The translations under genes and the position numbers were made by a program. A model generated the notes under the pieces. That model did no database searches. It was not told where the DNA came from and worked only from the letters and a program-made list of their open reading frames with translations. 16,688 nucleotides of DNA from UPXZ01 sp018055865 (lineage in GTDB: Bacteria > Bacteroidota > Bacteroidia > Bacteroidales > Paludibacteraceae). Location: assembly GCA_964292695.1 (NCBI GenBank), contig CAXYWB010000050.1:1-16688 (forward strand). The letters are read 5' to 3'. Positions 6,418 to 13,203 of this stretch are shown here, piece by piece (position 1 is the first letter of the stretch; every line of letters begins with the position of its first letter).

Positions 6418-7095
6418 ATGCAAAACGACTGTAAAAGTTGTGTTTTCAACACCAGGGCAACTTCTATGCTTAGTGACATCAGTTTTGAGCAACTATCAGA
6501 AAATCATCTGGAGTTACGATTTACTAAAGGTGACACTATTATTAAGCAGGGAATGTTTTCTACAAATGTGGTTTTTCTTCGGCGGGGATTGGCCAAAATT
6601 CATTTATCCGGTCCGTATCGTGAGCAAATAGTGCGATTGGTGAAAGCGCCCACTTACCTGGGATTGCCCACTACTTTCGGCGATAAAATAAATCAGTATT
6701 CGGTCACAGCCGTCACCGATACCGAGGTGTGTTATATCGATATTCACGTATTTCAAACCATTCTGAATGAAAACAGGGAATTTTCGAACGATATACTGAT
6801 TGAACTGAGTAAGAACGAACTGGAATCATTCCGCCGTTGTGCCAATCGGACTCAAAAACAAATTCGCGGCAATATGGCCGATGCGTTACTTGAATTTTCG
6901 GAAAGTATATTTCAATCAGAAAGTTTTACCCTTCCCATTTCTCAATCGGAATTAGCTAATCTGGTAGATACCAGCCGGGAAAGTGTGAGCCGCGTTCTTA
7001 CAGAATTTGATAAAGACGGTTTAATAAAAATAAAAGGCAAACAGATCGCAATTTTGAATAAAAAATCGTTGAACCTGATAAGTCAGAATGGTTAA
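6418..7095 (+). CDS. Crp/Fnr-family transcription regulator (sulfur-locus, first copy)
   Basis: This 225-aa protein starts at the ATG at 6418; the open frame could begin at a TTG at 6388, but that TTG is part of the promoter -7 box. It has an N-terminal CKSC motif (Cys5, Cys8), a cyclic-nucleotide-binding-like beta barrel at about 30-120 (KGDTIIKQGMFSTNVVFLRRG), and a dimerisation helix with Cys141. The C-terminal winged helix covers 173-215. The recognition helix SRESVSRVLTEF places R187, E188, S191 and R192 where CRP uses R180/E181/R185 and FNR uses E209/S212/R213. Four cysteines (5, 8, 105, 141) could bind an FeS cluster or sense sulfane sulfur, but their spacing is not that of E. coli FNR. 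It is probably a regulator of the adjacent sulfur operons; the signal is unknown. Confidence 0.88.
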   Translation: MQNDCKSCVFNTRATSMLSDISFEQLSENHLELRFTKGDTIIKQGMFSTNVVFLRRGLAKIHLSGPYREQIVRLVKAPTYLGLPTTFGDKINQYSVTAVTDTEVCYIDIHVFQTILNENREFSNDILIELSKNELESFRRCANRTQKQIRGNMADALLEFSESIFQSESFTLPISQSELANLVDTSRESVSRVLTEFDKDGLIKIKGKQIAILNKKSLNLISQNG

Positions 7096-7155
7096 ATTCG
7101 CCAAAACCTCTTTCTCTAATTCAATTCCGGACTTACCATCCTTATCATAAGTAAT

Positions 7156-7192
7156 AAAACAGGCTGTTCGATTTGCACGGACAGCCTGTTTT
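7156..7192. terminator. Bidirectional terminator between convergent regulators
   Basis: A 12-bp perfect stem (7156-7167 AAAACAGGCTGT with 7181-7192 ACAGCCTGTTTT) encloses a 13-nt loop. The GC-rich centre with A-run and T-run on either side gives a rho-independent terminator in both directions. It sits between the convergent stops at 7095 and 7213. Confidence 0.88.
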
Positions 7193-7212
7193 AATTCATA
7201 CATTTAATATTA

Positions 7213-7923
7213 TTACCCGTAATCGCTGATTTGTTTTAATTTTGTCATATCCAGTATATGTATCATTTTTCCTTCCATGTGTATCAGTTTGTCGTTTTTG
7301 AATTTCGACAGAATTCGGATTACACTTTCGGGTGTCAATCCTGTAAGCTCCGCCAACTCTTTTCGGGTCAGATTTAATTCAAAGCCTTCTGCTTTGAATA
7401 TGTTGCAGGAAAGACAAATCAGTGTATCAGCGAGTTTCCCGTAGGATTGTTTCTGGGTATAGGAAAAAAATCGGGTTTGGGTCTGGATTAGATTCTCACA
7501 AAGGATATTGATTACCTCGTTGGCGAATGCCGGATTTTGCAAAATGATTTTCTTAAAAATCCCAATATCCATTAACCTGACACTGCAATCCTGATAAGCA
7601 GAAGCTGAATACCTGAAAACATTGGAACCATCGAGCAAGGCAGTAAGTCCTAACATGTTTCCGGCCGGCAACACTTTGAGTATCAGCGAACTGGTTTCGT
7701 TTTCCATAAATACTTTTACCAAACCGTTACAAATATACATGATATGTGAAGCCAGTGTTCCCTGTTTACACAGGTTTTCGCCTTTCTTGTAAGTCAGCAC
7801 TACATGATTTTCTTCGAGCAGCAAAAGTTCCTCATCGGTTAATTTTTCAAAACAATCGGCTATCGCTTTATTCAGGGTACAGCTATTTCGGGTAAGACCG
7901 TCCTTCTTAATTGTGTTTAACAT
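7213..7923 (-). CDS. Crp/Fnr-family transcription regulator (second copy)
   Basis: This 236-aa protein is read from the ATG at 7923; a longer frame to 7968 adds 15 residues without similarity to the family. It has a CNB-like barrel at about 35-125 (YKKGENLCKQGTLASHIMYICNG, FRYSASAYQDCSVRLMD), a long dimer helix, and a winged helix at 185-222 with recognition helix TPESVIRILSKF. This helix keeps Glu199 and Arg203 but has Pro198 where CRP has Arg180 and Ile where FNR has Ser, so its target probably differs from that of the gene at 6418. It is Cys-rich (C15, C24, C52, C65, C113, C142, C170, C173), which would suit a redox or sulfur sensor. It is divergent from the tusA-yedE operon across a 384-bp control region, a likely target. 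No convincing own promoter was found. Confidence 0.87.
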   Translation of the reverse strand: MLNTIKKDGLTRNSCTLNKAIADCFEKLTDEELLLLEENHVVLTYKKGENLCKQGTLASHIMYICNGLVKVFMENETSSLILKVLPAGNMLGLTALLDGSNVFRYSASAYQDCSVRLMDIGIFKKIILQNPAFANEVINILCENLIQTQTRFFSYTQKQSYGKLADTLICLSCNIFKAEGFELNLTRKELAELTGLTPESVIRILSKFKNDKLIHMEGKMIHILDMTKLKQISDYG

Positions 7924-8153
7924 GAATGGCAATTTAAAAGTTAAGTTTTCAAAAATGATAGAAGTCAAGATATCATCTTAAAAAAGTGGGATAAAAATAA
8001 TAATTTGTTTTGAATTGACCAAATTCATCTTACTGAAGAAAGGGAGGATAGATTTGAAAAAAAGGCCTGCTAAACCACAAACTCATTTATAATTTGCCAT
8101 TACATACTATTGAAATCAATTTACACATCAAAATACGGAATATAAGATTTTCT

Positions 8154-8171
8154 GATAAAATGATTTTTATC
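8154..8171. promoter_or_regulatory. 18-bp palindrome GATAAAA-TGAT-TTTTATC
   Basis: Perfect 7-bp arms are separated by 4 bp. It is the first of three palindromes upstream of the tusA-yedE operon and is AT-rich, so chance is possible; its place next to an FNR-like box makes a regulatory role plausible. Confidence 0.4.
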
Positions 8172-8181
8172 TGTATAAATA

Positions 8182-8195
8182 TTGATTTAAATCAT
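8182..8195. promoter_or_regulatory. FNR-box-like site TTGAT-TTAA-ATCAT
   Basis: The site matches the FNR consensus TTGAT-N4-ATCAA at 9 of 10 defined positions, and its inner 12 bp (TGATTTAAATCA) are a perfect palindrome. It is centred about 98 nt upstream of the predicted tusA start site. Two Crp/Fnr-family regulators are encoded next to it, so it is a likely operator for one of them. Confidence 0.6.
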
Positions 8196-8222
8196 GCTTT
8201 TCTCTGTCCAACAAAGTTCGAA

Positions 8223-8239
8223 ATGATGAATTACATCAT
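8223..8239. promoter_or_regulatory. Palindrome ATGATG-N5-CATCAT upstream of tusA-yedE
   Basis: Six-bp perfect arms (8223-8228, 8234-8239) lie around 5 bp, centred near -56 from the predicted start site, a position where Crp/Fnr proteins commonly activate. The half-site TGATG resembles but does not match TGTGA or TTGAT. It may be the site of the second regulator. Confidence 0.45.
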
Positions 8240-8249
8240 CTGTTTTCTC

Positions 8250-8280
8250 ATTGAAGAAATAATTATTTAATGAAACTTTG
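8250..8280 (+). promoter_or_regulatory. Probable promoter of tusA-yedE-rhodanese operon
   Basis: ATTG at 8250-8253 (3 of 4 for TTTG) is followed after 19 nt by AAACTTTG at 8273-8280 (one mismatch to TAnnTTTG). The predicted start of transcription is about 20 nt before the tusA ATG. Imperfect boxes and three upstream palindromes fit a regulated promoter. Confidence 0.5.
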
Positions 8281-8307
8281 CATCATAACATTTAAACAAA
8301 AAATAAC

Positions 8308-8538
8308 ATGGAAATCAAAATGACATTAGACTGCAAGGGACTATCGTGTCCGATGCCTATGATGAAAGTAGCAAAAGCAATAAAAGAACTGAAATCGGGC
8401 GAAGCACTGGAGATGTTCGGCACCGATCCGGGTACAAAAACCGACCTGCCCAACTGGTGTACAAAAACCGGAAATGAGTTTGTGGAAATGACAGAACTCG
8501 AAGGCGGGGTAACACGTATGGTAGTTAAAAAAGCATAG
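8308..8538 (+). CDS. tusA: TusA-family sulfur carrier protein (second copy)
   Basis: This 76-aa protein has the family signature LDCKGLSCPMPMMKVAKAI, with the sulfur-carrying Cys14 in CPMP, an extra Cys9, and a third Cys in LPNWCTKTG near the middle. It is the first gene of the plus-strand sulfur operon, 11 bp before the YeeE/YedE permease gene, whose ribosome site overlaps the tusA stop. TusA next to YeeE/YedE is a common pairing in which TusA takes over sulfur at the cytosolic face of the permease. It resembles the TusA at 5311 in the WC(T/N)K segment but has a different N-terminus, so the two are likely paralogues with separate partners (permease versus Qmo-like complex, by inference). Confidence 0.9.
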   Translation: MEIKMTLDCKGLSCPMPMMKVAKAIKELKSGEALEMFGTDPGTKTDLPNWCTKTGNEFVEMTELEGGVTRMVVKKA

Positions 8539-8542
8539 GAGA
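8537..8542 (+). promoter_or_regulatory. Shine-Dalgarno sequence of the permease gene overlapping the tusA stop
   Basis: AGGAGA begins within the tusA stop codon (TAG) and lies 7 nt before the ATG at 8550. Strong Shine-Dalgarno sites are rare in this window, so this one supports the chosen start and tight tusA-permease coupling. Confidence 0.6.
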
Positions 8543-8549
8543 ACCACGC

Positions 8550-9764
8550 ATGTCTGAATTAAAAGAAAAAAATCCACTGGTACAGCTTTTCGGCACATTT
8601 TTCGGGAAGCACTGGCCGGTTTGGGTGGGTGGTATTGTATTGGGTTTGCTCAATATTTTATTGTTTGCCATCAAAAGTCCGTGGGGCGCAAGCGGTGGCA
8701 TTACCAACTGGGGCGATAATTTTTATGCCCTTTTCGGATTGTTTGATGCCAAAGGAGTAACTGCCATCAACGAAAGCAACTACGGAATGCTGGTTTTGCT
8801 TATCGTTTTAGGTTCGTTTGCGGGAGCTTTATTTTCGAAAGAATTCGCCCTGCGCGTTCCGCCCAAAGGCGAAATGATCAAGGGTTTTCTGGGTGGAACT
8901 TTGATGGCTGTAGGTGCCACGGTGGGAATTGGCTGTTCGATCGGCTCGTTTTTCAGCGGCGTACCGGCACTTTCGGGAGGCGCCATTCTGTTTGCAATCG
9001 GAATGTTCGCCGGTGTAATTTTATCGCTCAAATACCTGATTTGGGAAATGGAAAAATTCCCCAAATGGAGTTCCGGAAAAAGTTACAACTTCCTGGCAGC
9101 TAAGCCCAACCAGGGCAACTGGCAGATTATTGCCGGAATTATCGTGCTAATCGCTATTATGATTATGAGCTACTCGTATGCCAAAGATAATATGGTCATG
9201 TCGTGGTTTATCATTATTGCGGGCTTGATGGGACTTATCTCCCAACGATCCAGATTTTGCATCGTAAAATCATTCCGCGATCCGTTTATGAGCGGCGAAT
9301 CGGAAGGTGCAGTAGGCGTTATAGCCGGACTGGCTGTAAGTCTGATTGGATTTACGGCTATCAAAGTATTCGGCATCGGTGCTATGGGCGAACTTTCTCT
9401 TCGCGCCCGTGAACTTACGTGGGTATTCCCGCATTTTTGGGCCAAAGCGGCTGTTGGCGGTTTCATTTTCGGGCTGGGAATGACCATTGCCGGAGGTTGT
9501 GCCGTAGGTACACTTTGGCGCATGGGCGAAGGTCAGGTGAAATTGTGGTTCTCGGGATTGGCTTTGGTGCTTGTTTCGCCGCTTTCGGCCAAATTCCTGG
9601 TGCCGGTAGTGGATAATATCCTGCCTCAAAGTGCCAAATTCAGAAATTACCTGCCTGACTACCTGGGTTACGACGGTGCATTTGCACTAGTACTCGGTAT
9701 ATTATTATTGTGGTACTGGTTTGTGAAATGGAATGAGCGAACAGGTCGGTTCAGTGCATTTTAA
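8550..9764 (+). CDS. YeeE/YedE-family thiosulfate/sulfur permease
   Basis: This 404-aa integral membrane protein has about ten hydrophobic segments in two related halves. Family motifs are GIGCSIGSFFSG (Cys129), LISQRSRFCIVKSFRDP (Cys237) and IAGGCAVGTLWRMGEGQ (Cys317). Conserved cysteines in such motifs relay thiosulfate through the pore in characterised YeeE (TsuA) proteins; other members are thought to move sulfur-containing ions. The inner membrane is its place, between periplasmic rhodaneses encoded downstream and cytosolic TusA encoded upstream. The length agrees with long, two-domain YedE proteins. The gap to the next gene is only 9 bp. The substrate (thiosulfate, persulfide or other) cannot be read from the sequence. 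Confidence 0.9.
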   Translation: MSELKEKNPLVQLFGTFFGKHWPVWVGGIVLGLLNILLFAIKSPWGASGGITNWGDNFYALFGLFDAKGVTAINESNYGMLVLLIVLGSFAGALFSKEFALRVPPKGEMIKGFLGGTLMAVGATVGIGCSIGSFFSGVPALSGGAILFAIGMFAGVILSLKYLIWEMEKFPKWSSGKSYNFLAAKPNQGNWQIIAGIIVLIAIMIMSYSYAKDNMVMSWFIIIAGLMGLISQRSRFCIVKSFRDPFMSGESEGAVGVIAGLAVSLIGFTAIKVFGIGAMGELSLRARELTWVFPHFWAKAAVGGFIFGLGMTIAGGCAVGTLWRMGEGQVKLWFSGLALVLVSPLSAKFLVPVVDNILPQSAKFRNYLPDYLGYDGAFALVLGILLLWYWFVKWNERTGRFSAF

Positions 9765-9773
9765 TAATCTATA

Positions 9774-10265
9774 ATGAGTATGAAAACAAACATTAAATAC
9801 CTTTTGATTCTTTGCATAGTACTGCTTACATCAAGCTGCAAAGGAATTTATGAAGATGCAACTGAAATGGCTGCCGATTACAAATCGGAAATAAAATCGA
9901 TTTCTGTAGCCGAACTTCAGGCAAAAACCGATAAAGGCGAAAGTTACTTGCTGATTGACGTTCGCCAACCGGATGAATACCTGACGGAGAACATTCCCGG
10001 ATCGGTTTCTATTCCACGCGGATTACTTGAATTTAATATCGGTTCCGAAGAATTCTGGTCGACACAATACATGTATCCACCCGAAAAAGACTCGGAAATT
10101 ATCGTTTATTGCAAAGCCGGGAGTCGGGCAATTTTGTCAGCCGTATCATTGATGCAGCTTGGCTACACCAATGTAAAAAATCTGGAAGGCGGCTACGATG
10201 CCTTCAATCCCAATCAGGACCCAAATGCCACCCCAAAAGCTTCAGCAGCAGGATGTGGTGGATAA
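9774..10265 (+). CDS. Rhodanese lipoprotein with C-terminal GCGG tail
   Basis: This 163-aa protein has a lipoprotein signal with lipobox LTSSC (lipidated Cys22). A single rhodanese domain spans about 42-145 with YLLIDVRQPDEY, the active-site loop CKAGSR (Cys113) and LEGGYDAF. A low-complexity linker (NPNQDPNATPKASA) then leads to the terminal residues AGCGG, with Cys161 third from the end. Family knowledge predicts sulfane-sulfur transfer through a Cys113 persulfide at a membrane surface facing the periplasm. The flexible linker plus G-C-G-G end resembles the SoxY swinging arm (GGCGG) and could take sulfur from Cys113 or a partner. The protein at 13204 has the same plan. The start at 9774 (MSMK) is kept; the ATG at 9780 is an alternative. 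Confidence 0.88.
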   Translation: MSMKTNIKYLLILCIVLLTSSCKGIYEDATEMAADYKSEIKSISVAELQAKTDKGESYLLIDVRQPDEYLTENIPGSVSIPRGLLEFNIGSEEFWSTQYMYPPEKDSEIIVYCKAGSRAILSAVSLMQLGYTNVKNLEGGYDAFNPNQDPNATPKASAAGCGG

Positions 10266-10314
10266 AAAAACAAAAAAAACTATTTTTTAAATAAAAATTA
10301 AACAATCAACTCTT

Positions 10315-11280
10315 ATGAAAACACGTAATTTTTTCAAATTCTTTCTGATTATAGCAGTTTCAGCTCTCAGTCTTTCAAGTTGTATAAAAACGGAAGACGA
10401 ACCAAAAGTAGATTACTACAAAGTAATGACAGATTATATGGCAGCCAATACCATGGACTTGCCCGATGTAATAGCCAGTGGAGTGGTTACAGCATCTGCT
10501 GTAAATGCCGATAAAAGCGCTTATTATATTATCGACCTGCGTTCTGCAGCCGATTTTGCTGCCGGTCATATCGAAGGTGCGGTTAATTCAACAGTCAAAG
10601 ATGTGCTTACTGCTGCTCAGAATGCAGGAAGTAAACCAATTCTGCTGGTTTGCTATACCGGACAAAACGCAGCCTACGCTAACGTTTGCCTCAGATTAAG
10701 CGGATATAAAACCAGTAAAATAATGAAATGGGGTATGAGCGCCTGGGGCCCTGCTTTCGACAAATGGACAGCCAACGTTTCAGATCAGGCTGTAAATCAC
10801 ACCAACTGGTCAACAACAAATACCATCAAAGCTCCAGTAACTTTCAGCCTTCCCACTATTACGGCTACCGCCAAAGAAGGTTCCGAAATTTTGAAAGAAA
10901 GAGTTCGCGCTGCACTTGACAAAGGATTTCAGAATGTTAAAGCCGTTGACGCTTTGACCACTCCGGCTAACTATTTCCTTGTAAATTACTGGACAGAAGC
11001 CGATGTGACTAAATACGGACACATCAAAGGTGCCTACAGACTGAACGAAACACTGAAGCTGGCTGATGCAACCGGTTTTAAAAATCTGAATCCAAGTGCC
11101 GTTGTAGTGCCTTATTGCTGGACCGGACAAACTTCGGCCATGGTTTCGGCTTACCTTACTGTATTGGGTTACGATGCAAAAGGGCTGTTTTTTGGAACTA
11201 ATAACATGATAGGAACAAAATTGGAGAAAAACAGCTGGACGCTTGAAAAACCTACAACAAATTTGCCTTCAGTAAAATAA
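10315..11280 (+). CDS. Tandem rhodanese lipoprotein
   Basis: This 321-aa protein has a signal sequence with lipobox SLSSC (Cys23). It carries two rhodanese domains. The first (about 50-155) has YYIIDLRSAADFAAGHIEGAV and active loop CYTGQNA (Cys113). The second (about 190-310) has active loop CWTGQTS (Cys268), but its usual DxR strand is changed to LVNYWTEADVTKYGHIKGAY, so the Asp-x-Arg of the domain core is lost. The Y/W-T-G-Q loops differ from the CKTG/CKAG loops of the neighbours and would give a different charge around the persulfide. It lies 49 bp after the upstream rhodanese gene, in the same operon. It is probably a periplasm-facing lipoprotein; the substrate is unknown. Confidence 0.86.
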   Translation: MKTRNFFKFFLIIAVSALSLSSCIKTEDEPKVDYYKVMTDYMAANTMDLPDVIASGVVTASAVNADKSAYYIIDLRSAADFAAGHIEGAVNSTVKDVLTAAQNAGSKPILLVCYTGQNAAYANVCLRLSGYKTSKIMKWGMSAWGPAFDKWTANVSDQAVNHTNWSTTNTIKAPVTFSLPTITATAKEGSEILKERVRAALDKGFQNVKAVDALTTPANYFLVNYWTEADVTKYGHIKGAYRLNETLKLADATGFKNLNPSAVVVPYCWTGQTSAMVSAYLTVLGYDAKGLFFGTNNMIGTKLEKNSWTLEKPTTNLPSVK

Positions 11281-11303
11281 TTTTTCTTTTTGAAAAGTAA
11301 AAA

Positions 11304-12386
11304 ATGAAAACAATGAAAATCTTAAAATATATTTTACCTGCCCTTTTTATCCTTGTATTTGCTCTGAAAGCAAATTCGCAGGGATGCGTATCGGGAGGCG
11401 GTGATGTGGTAGGAGTTCACGGTTTTATCCAGTCGGAATACAACTATTACCTGAATGGCACAGATGCAAATGGTAAAAGCCTGAATCAGAGCACATTCAA
11501 CATCAATAGAGCACGCCTGGGCGTGGTTGGATCTATTCCTTACGATATCGATTATTATGTAATGATAGAATACAGTCCGTTTACACCTCAAAACAAAGTT
11601 CATTTGCTGGACGGATATGTGTCCTACACACGTTTCAGCAAATGGGCTAAAATATCTGTTGGTCAGTTCAAATCGCCCTTCAGTCTGGAGCAAAATACAG
11701 CTTGCTCGGGACTTTACACCGTCAATCGTTCGGAAGTTGTCAACCAACTTGCTGGTCCTCAACGGGATTTGGGATTTGTAATCAATGGCGGAAGTGATTC
11801 TACTCTTGTACAATACAGCGTAGGAATGATGAACGGATCGGGCATGAATGTAGTGGACGATAACCGGTTCAAAGACCTCGTGGGTCGTGTGGTTTTCAAT
11901 CCATTCGCAGACCTGAAAATAGGCGGTAGTTTCAAGTATGGAAAAATCAATCCTACCGACAACACACAGCCGCTCAATGATGTTTTGCGTTACGGAGTAG
12001 AACTTCAGTACAAACTGCAAAACTTCCTGCTTCAGTCTGAATACATCATGGGCAACGACAAATTGCATTCGGCTTCGCAAGTGCCTGTTTTTGGAGGTTG
12101 TGGAGGCATAGTGGGCTATGAGACCAAACAGCCCGGCACCTATACCAAAAGCGGATTTTGGGTGACCGGTTCGTACATGACAAAATGGAATCTGGAGCCG
12201 ACTGTAAAATTTGACACCTACATGGCCGATCATGCAGTATCAAGCAGCCGGACAAACCGCATTACGGTAGGTTTGAATTATTACATCAACGACTATGCCC
12301 GCCTGCAAATGAACTACATCAATGCGCAGGAAAGTGCGGGAATTGTTAATGATCGCTTTATTGTACAATTACAGGCAAAATTTTAA
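11304..12386 (+). CDS. OprO/P-type outer-membrane porin
   Basis: This 360-aa protein has a signal peptide ending near ALKANSQ (residue 26). The mature part shows alternating beta strands of a porin with features of the phosphate-selective porin O/P family (GVHGFIQSEYNYYL, INRARLGVVGSIPYDIDYYVMIEYSP, DGYVSYTRFSKWAKISVGQFKSPFSLEQ), and it ends in Phe, typical of outer-membrane barrels. It probably lets anions such as thiosulfate or tetrathionate into the periplasm; its place among four rhodanese genes suggests a sulfur substrate. Unusually for a porin it has three cysteines in the mature chain (C28 at the new N-terminus, C134, C266), and C266 lies in an internal GGCGG (264-268), probably in a loop. 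ATGs at 11304 and 11313 are both possible starts. Confidence 0.85.
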   Translation: MKTMKILKYILPALFILVFALKANSQGCVSGGGDVVGVHGFIQSEYNYYLNGTDANGKSLNQSTFNINRARLGVVGSIPYDIDYYVMIEYSPFTPQNKVHLLDGYVSYTRFSKWAKISVGQFKSPFSLEQNTACSGLYTVNRSEVVNQLAGPQRDLGFVINGGSDSTLVQYSVGMMNGSGMNVVDDNRFKDLVGRVVFNPFADLKIGGSFKYGKINPTDNTQPLNDVLRYGVELQYKLQNFLLQSEYIMGNDKLHSASQVPVFGGCGGIVGYETKQPGTYTKSGFWVTGSYMTKWNLEPTVKFDTYMADHAVSSSRTNRITVGLNYYINDYARLQMNYINAQESAGIVNDRFIVQLQAKF

Positions 12387-12410
12387 AAAACGACAAAACT
12401 CTATTTAATA

Positions 12411-13193
12411 ATGAAAAAAATAATTTTTATACTGATTTCATTTGTGACATTCAGTGTGCAAGCTCAACTAGTATCGGTTGATGCACTGAGCAAAATGATT
12501 AAAGATCCCAATGTGGTTGTAATCGATGCCCGCCCGGCAGGCGATTACCTGAAAACCCACATCGATGGAGCCATAGGTTTGGATGTATCCACTTTGAGCA
12601 CGGCCACACCTGTAGAGGGCACGCTGAAAAGCACTTCTGAAATTGCCTCTATTCTGGGAAAAAACGGGATAGCAGCCAACAGTAAAATTGTGATTTATTG
12701 CAAAACAGGTATCAATGCCGGCCTTATGTACTGGATACTTAAATACATGGGAGCCAGCGATGTAAGCATTCTCGACGGACAAATGGATGCGTGGTTTGCA
12801 GCTCGTAAACCCATTACCAAAAATCCTAAAAAACTGAAACCGGTTACTTTTACACCAGCTGTAAACGCAGCCATCAATGTGGATAAAGCGTATGTAAAAT
12901 CAAAATTAACATCAGCCGTTTTGGTTGATTCGCGTAAAAAGGATGAATTCGGAGCCGGTCATATCGGTAATGCAATTAACATTCCGAGCGAATCGTTGCT
13001 GAATACATCCAAACTGAAACCGGTTGCAGAACTTACCAAAATTTTTGCTTCAGTGCCCAAAAATAAAGAAGTAATCGTGTATTGCAAAACAGGAACTACC
13101 GCCGGTTTTGTATATTTTGTACTGAAATCGGTACTCAACTACCCGAACGTAAAAGTTTACGAAGGAGCATATCTGGATTGGGTTCGCAAATAA
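12411..13193 (+). CDS. Periplasmic tandem-domain sulfurtransferase (thiosulfate/3-mercaptopyruvate type)
   Basis: This 260-aa protein has a signal peptide (MKKIIFILISFVTFSVQAQ, cut after about residue 18) without a lipobox, so it is probably a soluble periplasmic protein. It has two rhodanese domains, each with a complete active loop: VIDARPAGDY...YCKTGIN (Cys97) and LVDSRKKDEF...YCKTGTT (Cys225). Classical thiosulfate and 3-mercaptopyruvate sulfurtransferases keep the cysteine only in the second domain, so two active sites are unusual. The CKTGxT loop favours thiosulfate/persulfide over mercaptopyruvate chemistry, which usually has CG(S/T)GVT. It is 24 bp after the porin gene and 10 bp before the next rhodanese gene, in the same operon. 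Confidence 0.86.
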   Translation: MKKIIFILISFVTFSVQAQLVSVDALSKMIKDPNVVVIDARPAGDYLKTHIDGAIGLDVSTLSTATPVEGTLKSTSEIASILGKNGIAANSKIVIYCKTGINAGLMYWILKYMGASDVSILDGQMDAWFAARKPITKNPKKLKPVTFTPAVNAAINVDKAYVKSKLTSAVLVDSRKKDEFGAGHIGNAINIPSESLLNTSKLKPVAELTKIFASVPKNKEVIVYCKTGTTAGFVYFVLKSVLNYPNVKVYEGAYLDWVRK

Positions 13194-13203
13194 ATAAGCA
13201 ATT

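Larger units (their letters stand above)
7924..8307. other. 384-bp intergenic control region between regulator and tusA-yedE operon
   Basis: No credible gene is seen on either strand. The right part holds three palindromes (8154-8171, 8182-8195, 8223-8239) and a probable plus-strand promoter (8250-8280), described separately. The left part (about 7980-8150) is AT-rich without recognisable motifs; a minus-strand promoter for the regulator must lie there, but no TAnnTTTG match was found. Confidence 0.6.

Noticed and set aside
7021..7203. 60-residue minus-strand frame over the regulator end and terminator
   Set aside because: It includes the terminator hairpin and overlaps the end of a real gene; no domain pattern.
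10266..10314. Terminator between the two first rhodanese genes
   Set aside because: The spacer is an A-rich and T-rich run with no G-C pairs in a possible stem; this is a normal AT-rich spacer in an operon.
11281..11303. Hairpin CTTTT-TG-AAAAG before the porin gene
   Set aside because: Five-bp, mostly A-T stem only; too weak to be a terminator, and the porin is probably co-transcribed.
11334..12233. 299-residue open frame antisense to the porin
   Set aside because: It lies wholly opposite a well-supported porin gene, has no start signal, and its translation is rich in Cys, His and Ile without a domain pattern. It is a shadow of the porin frame.
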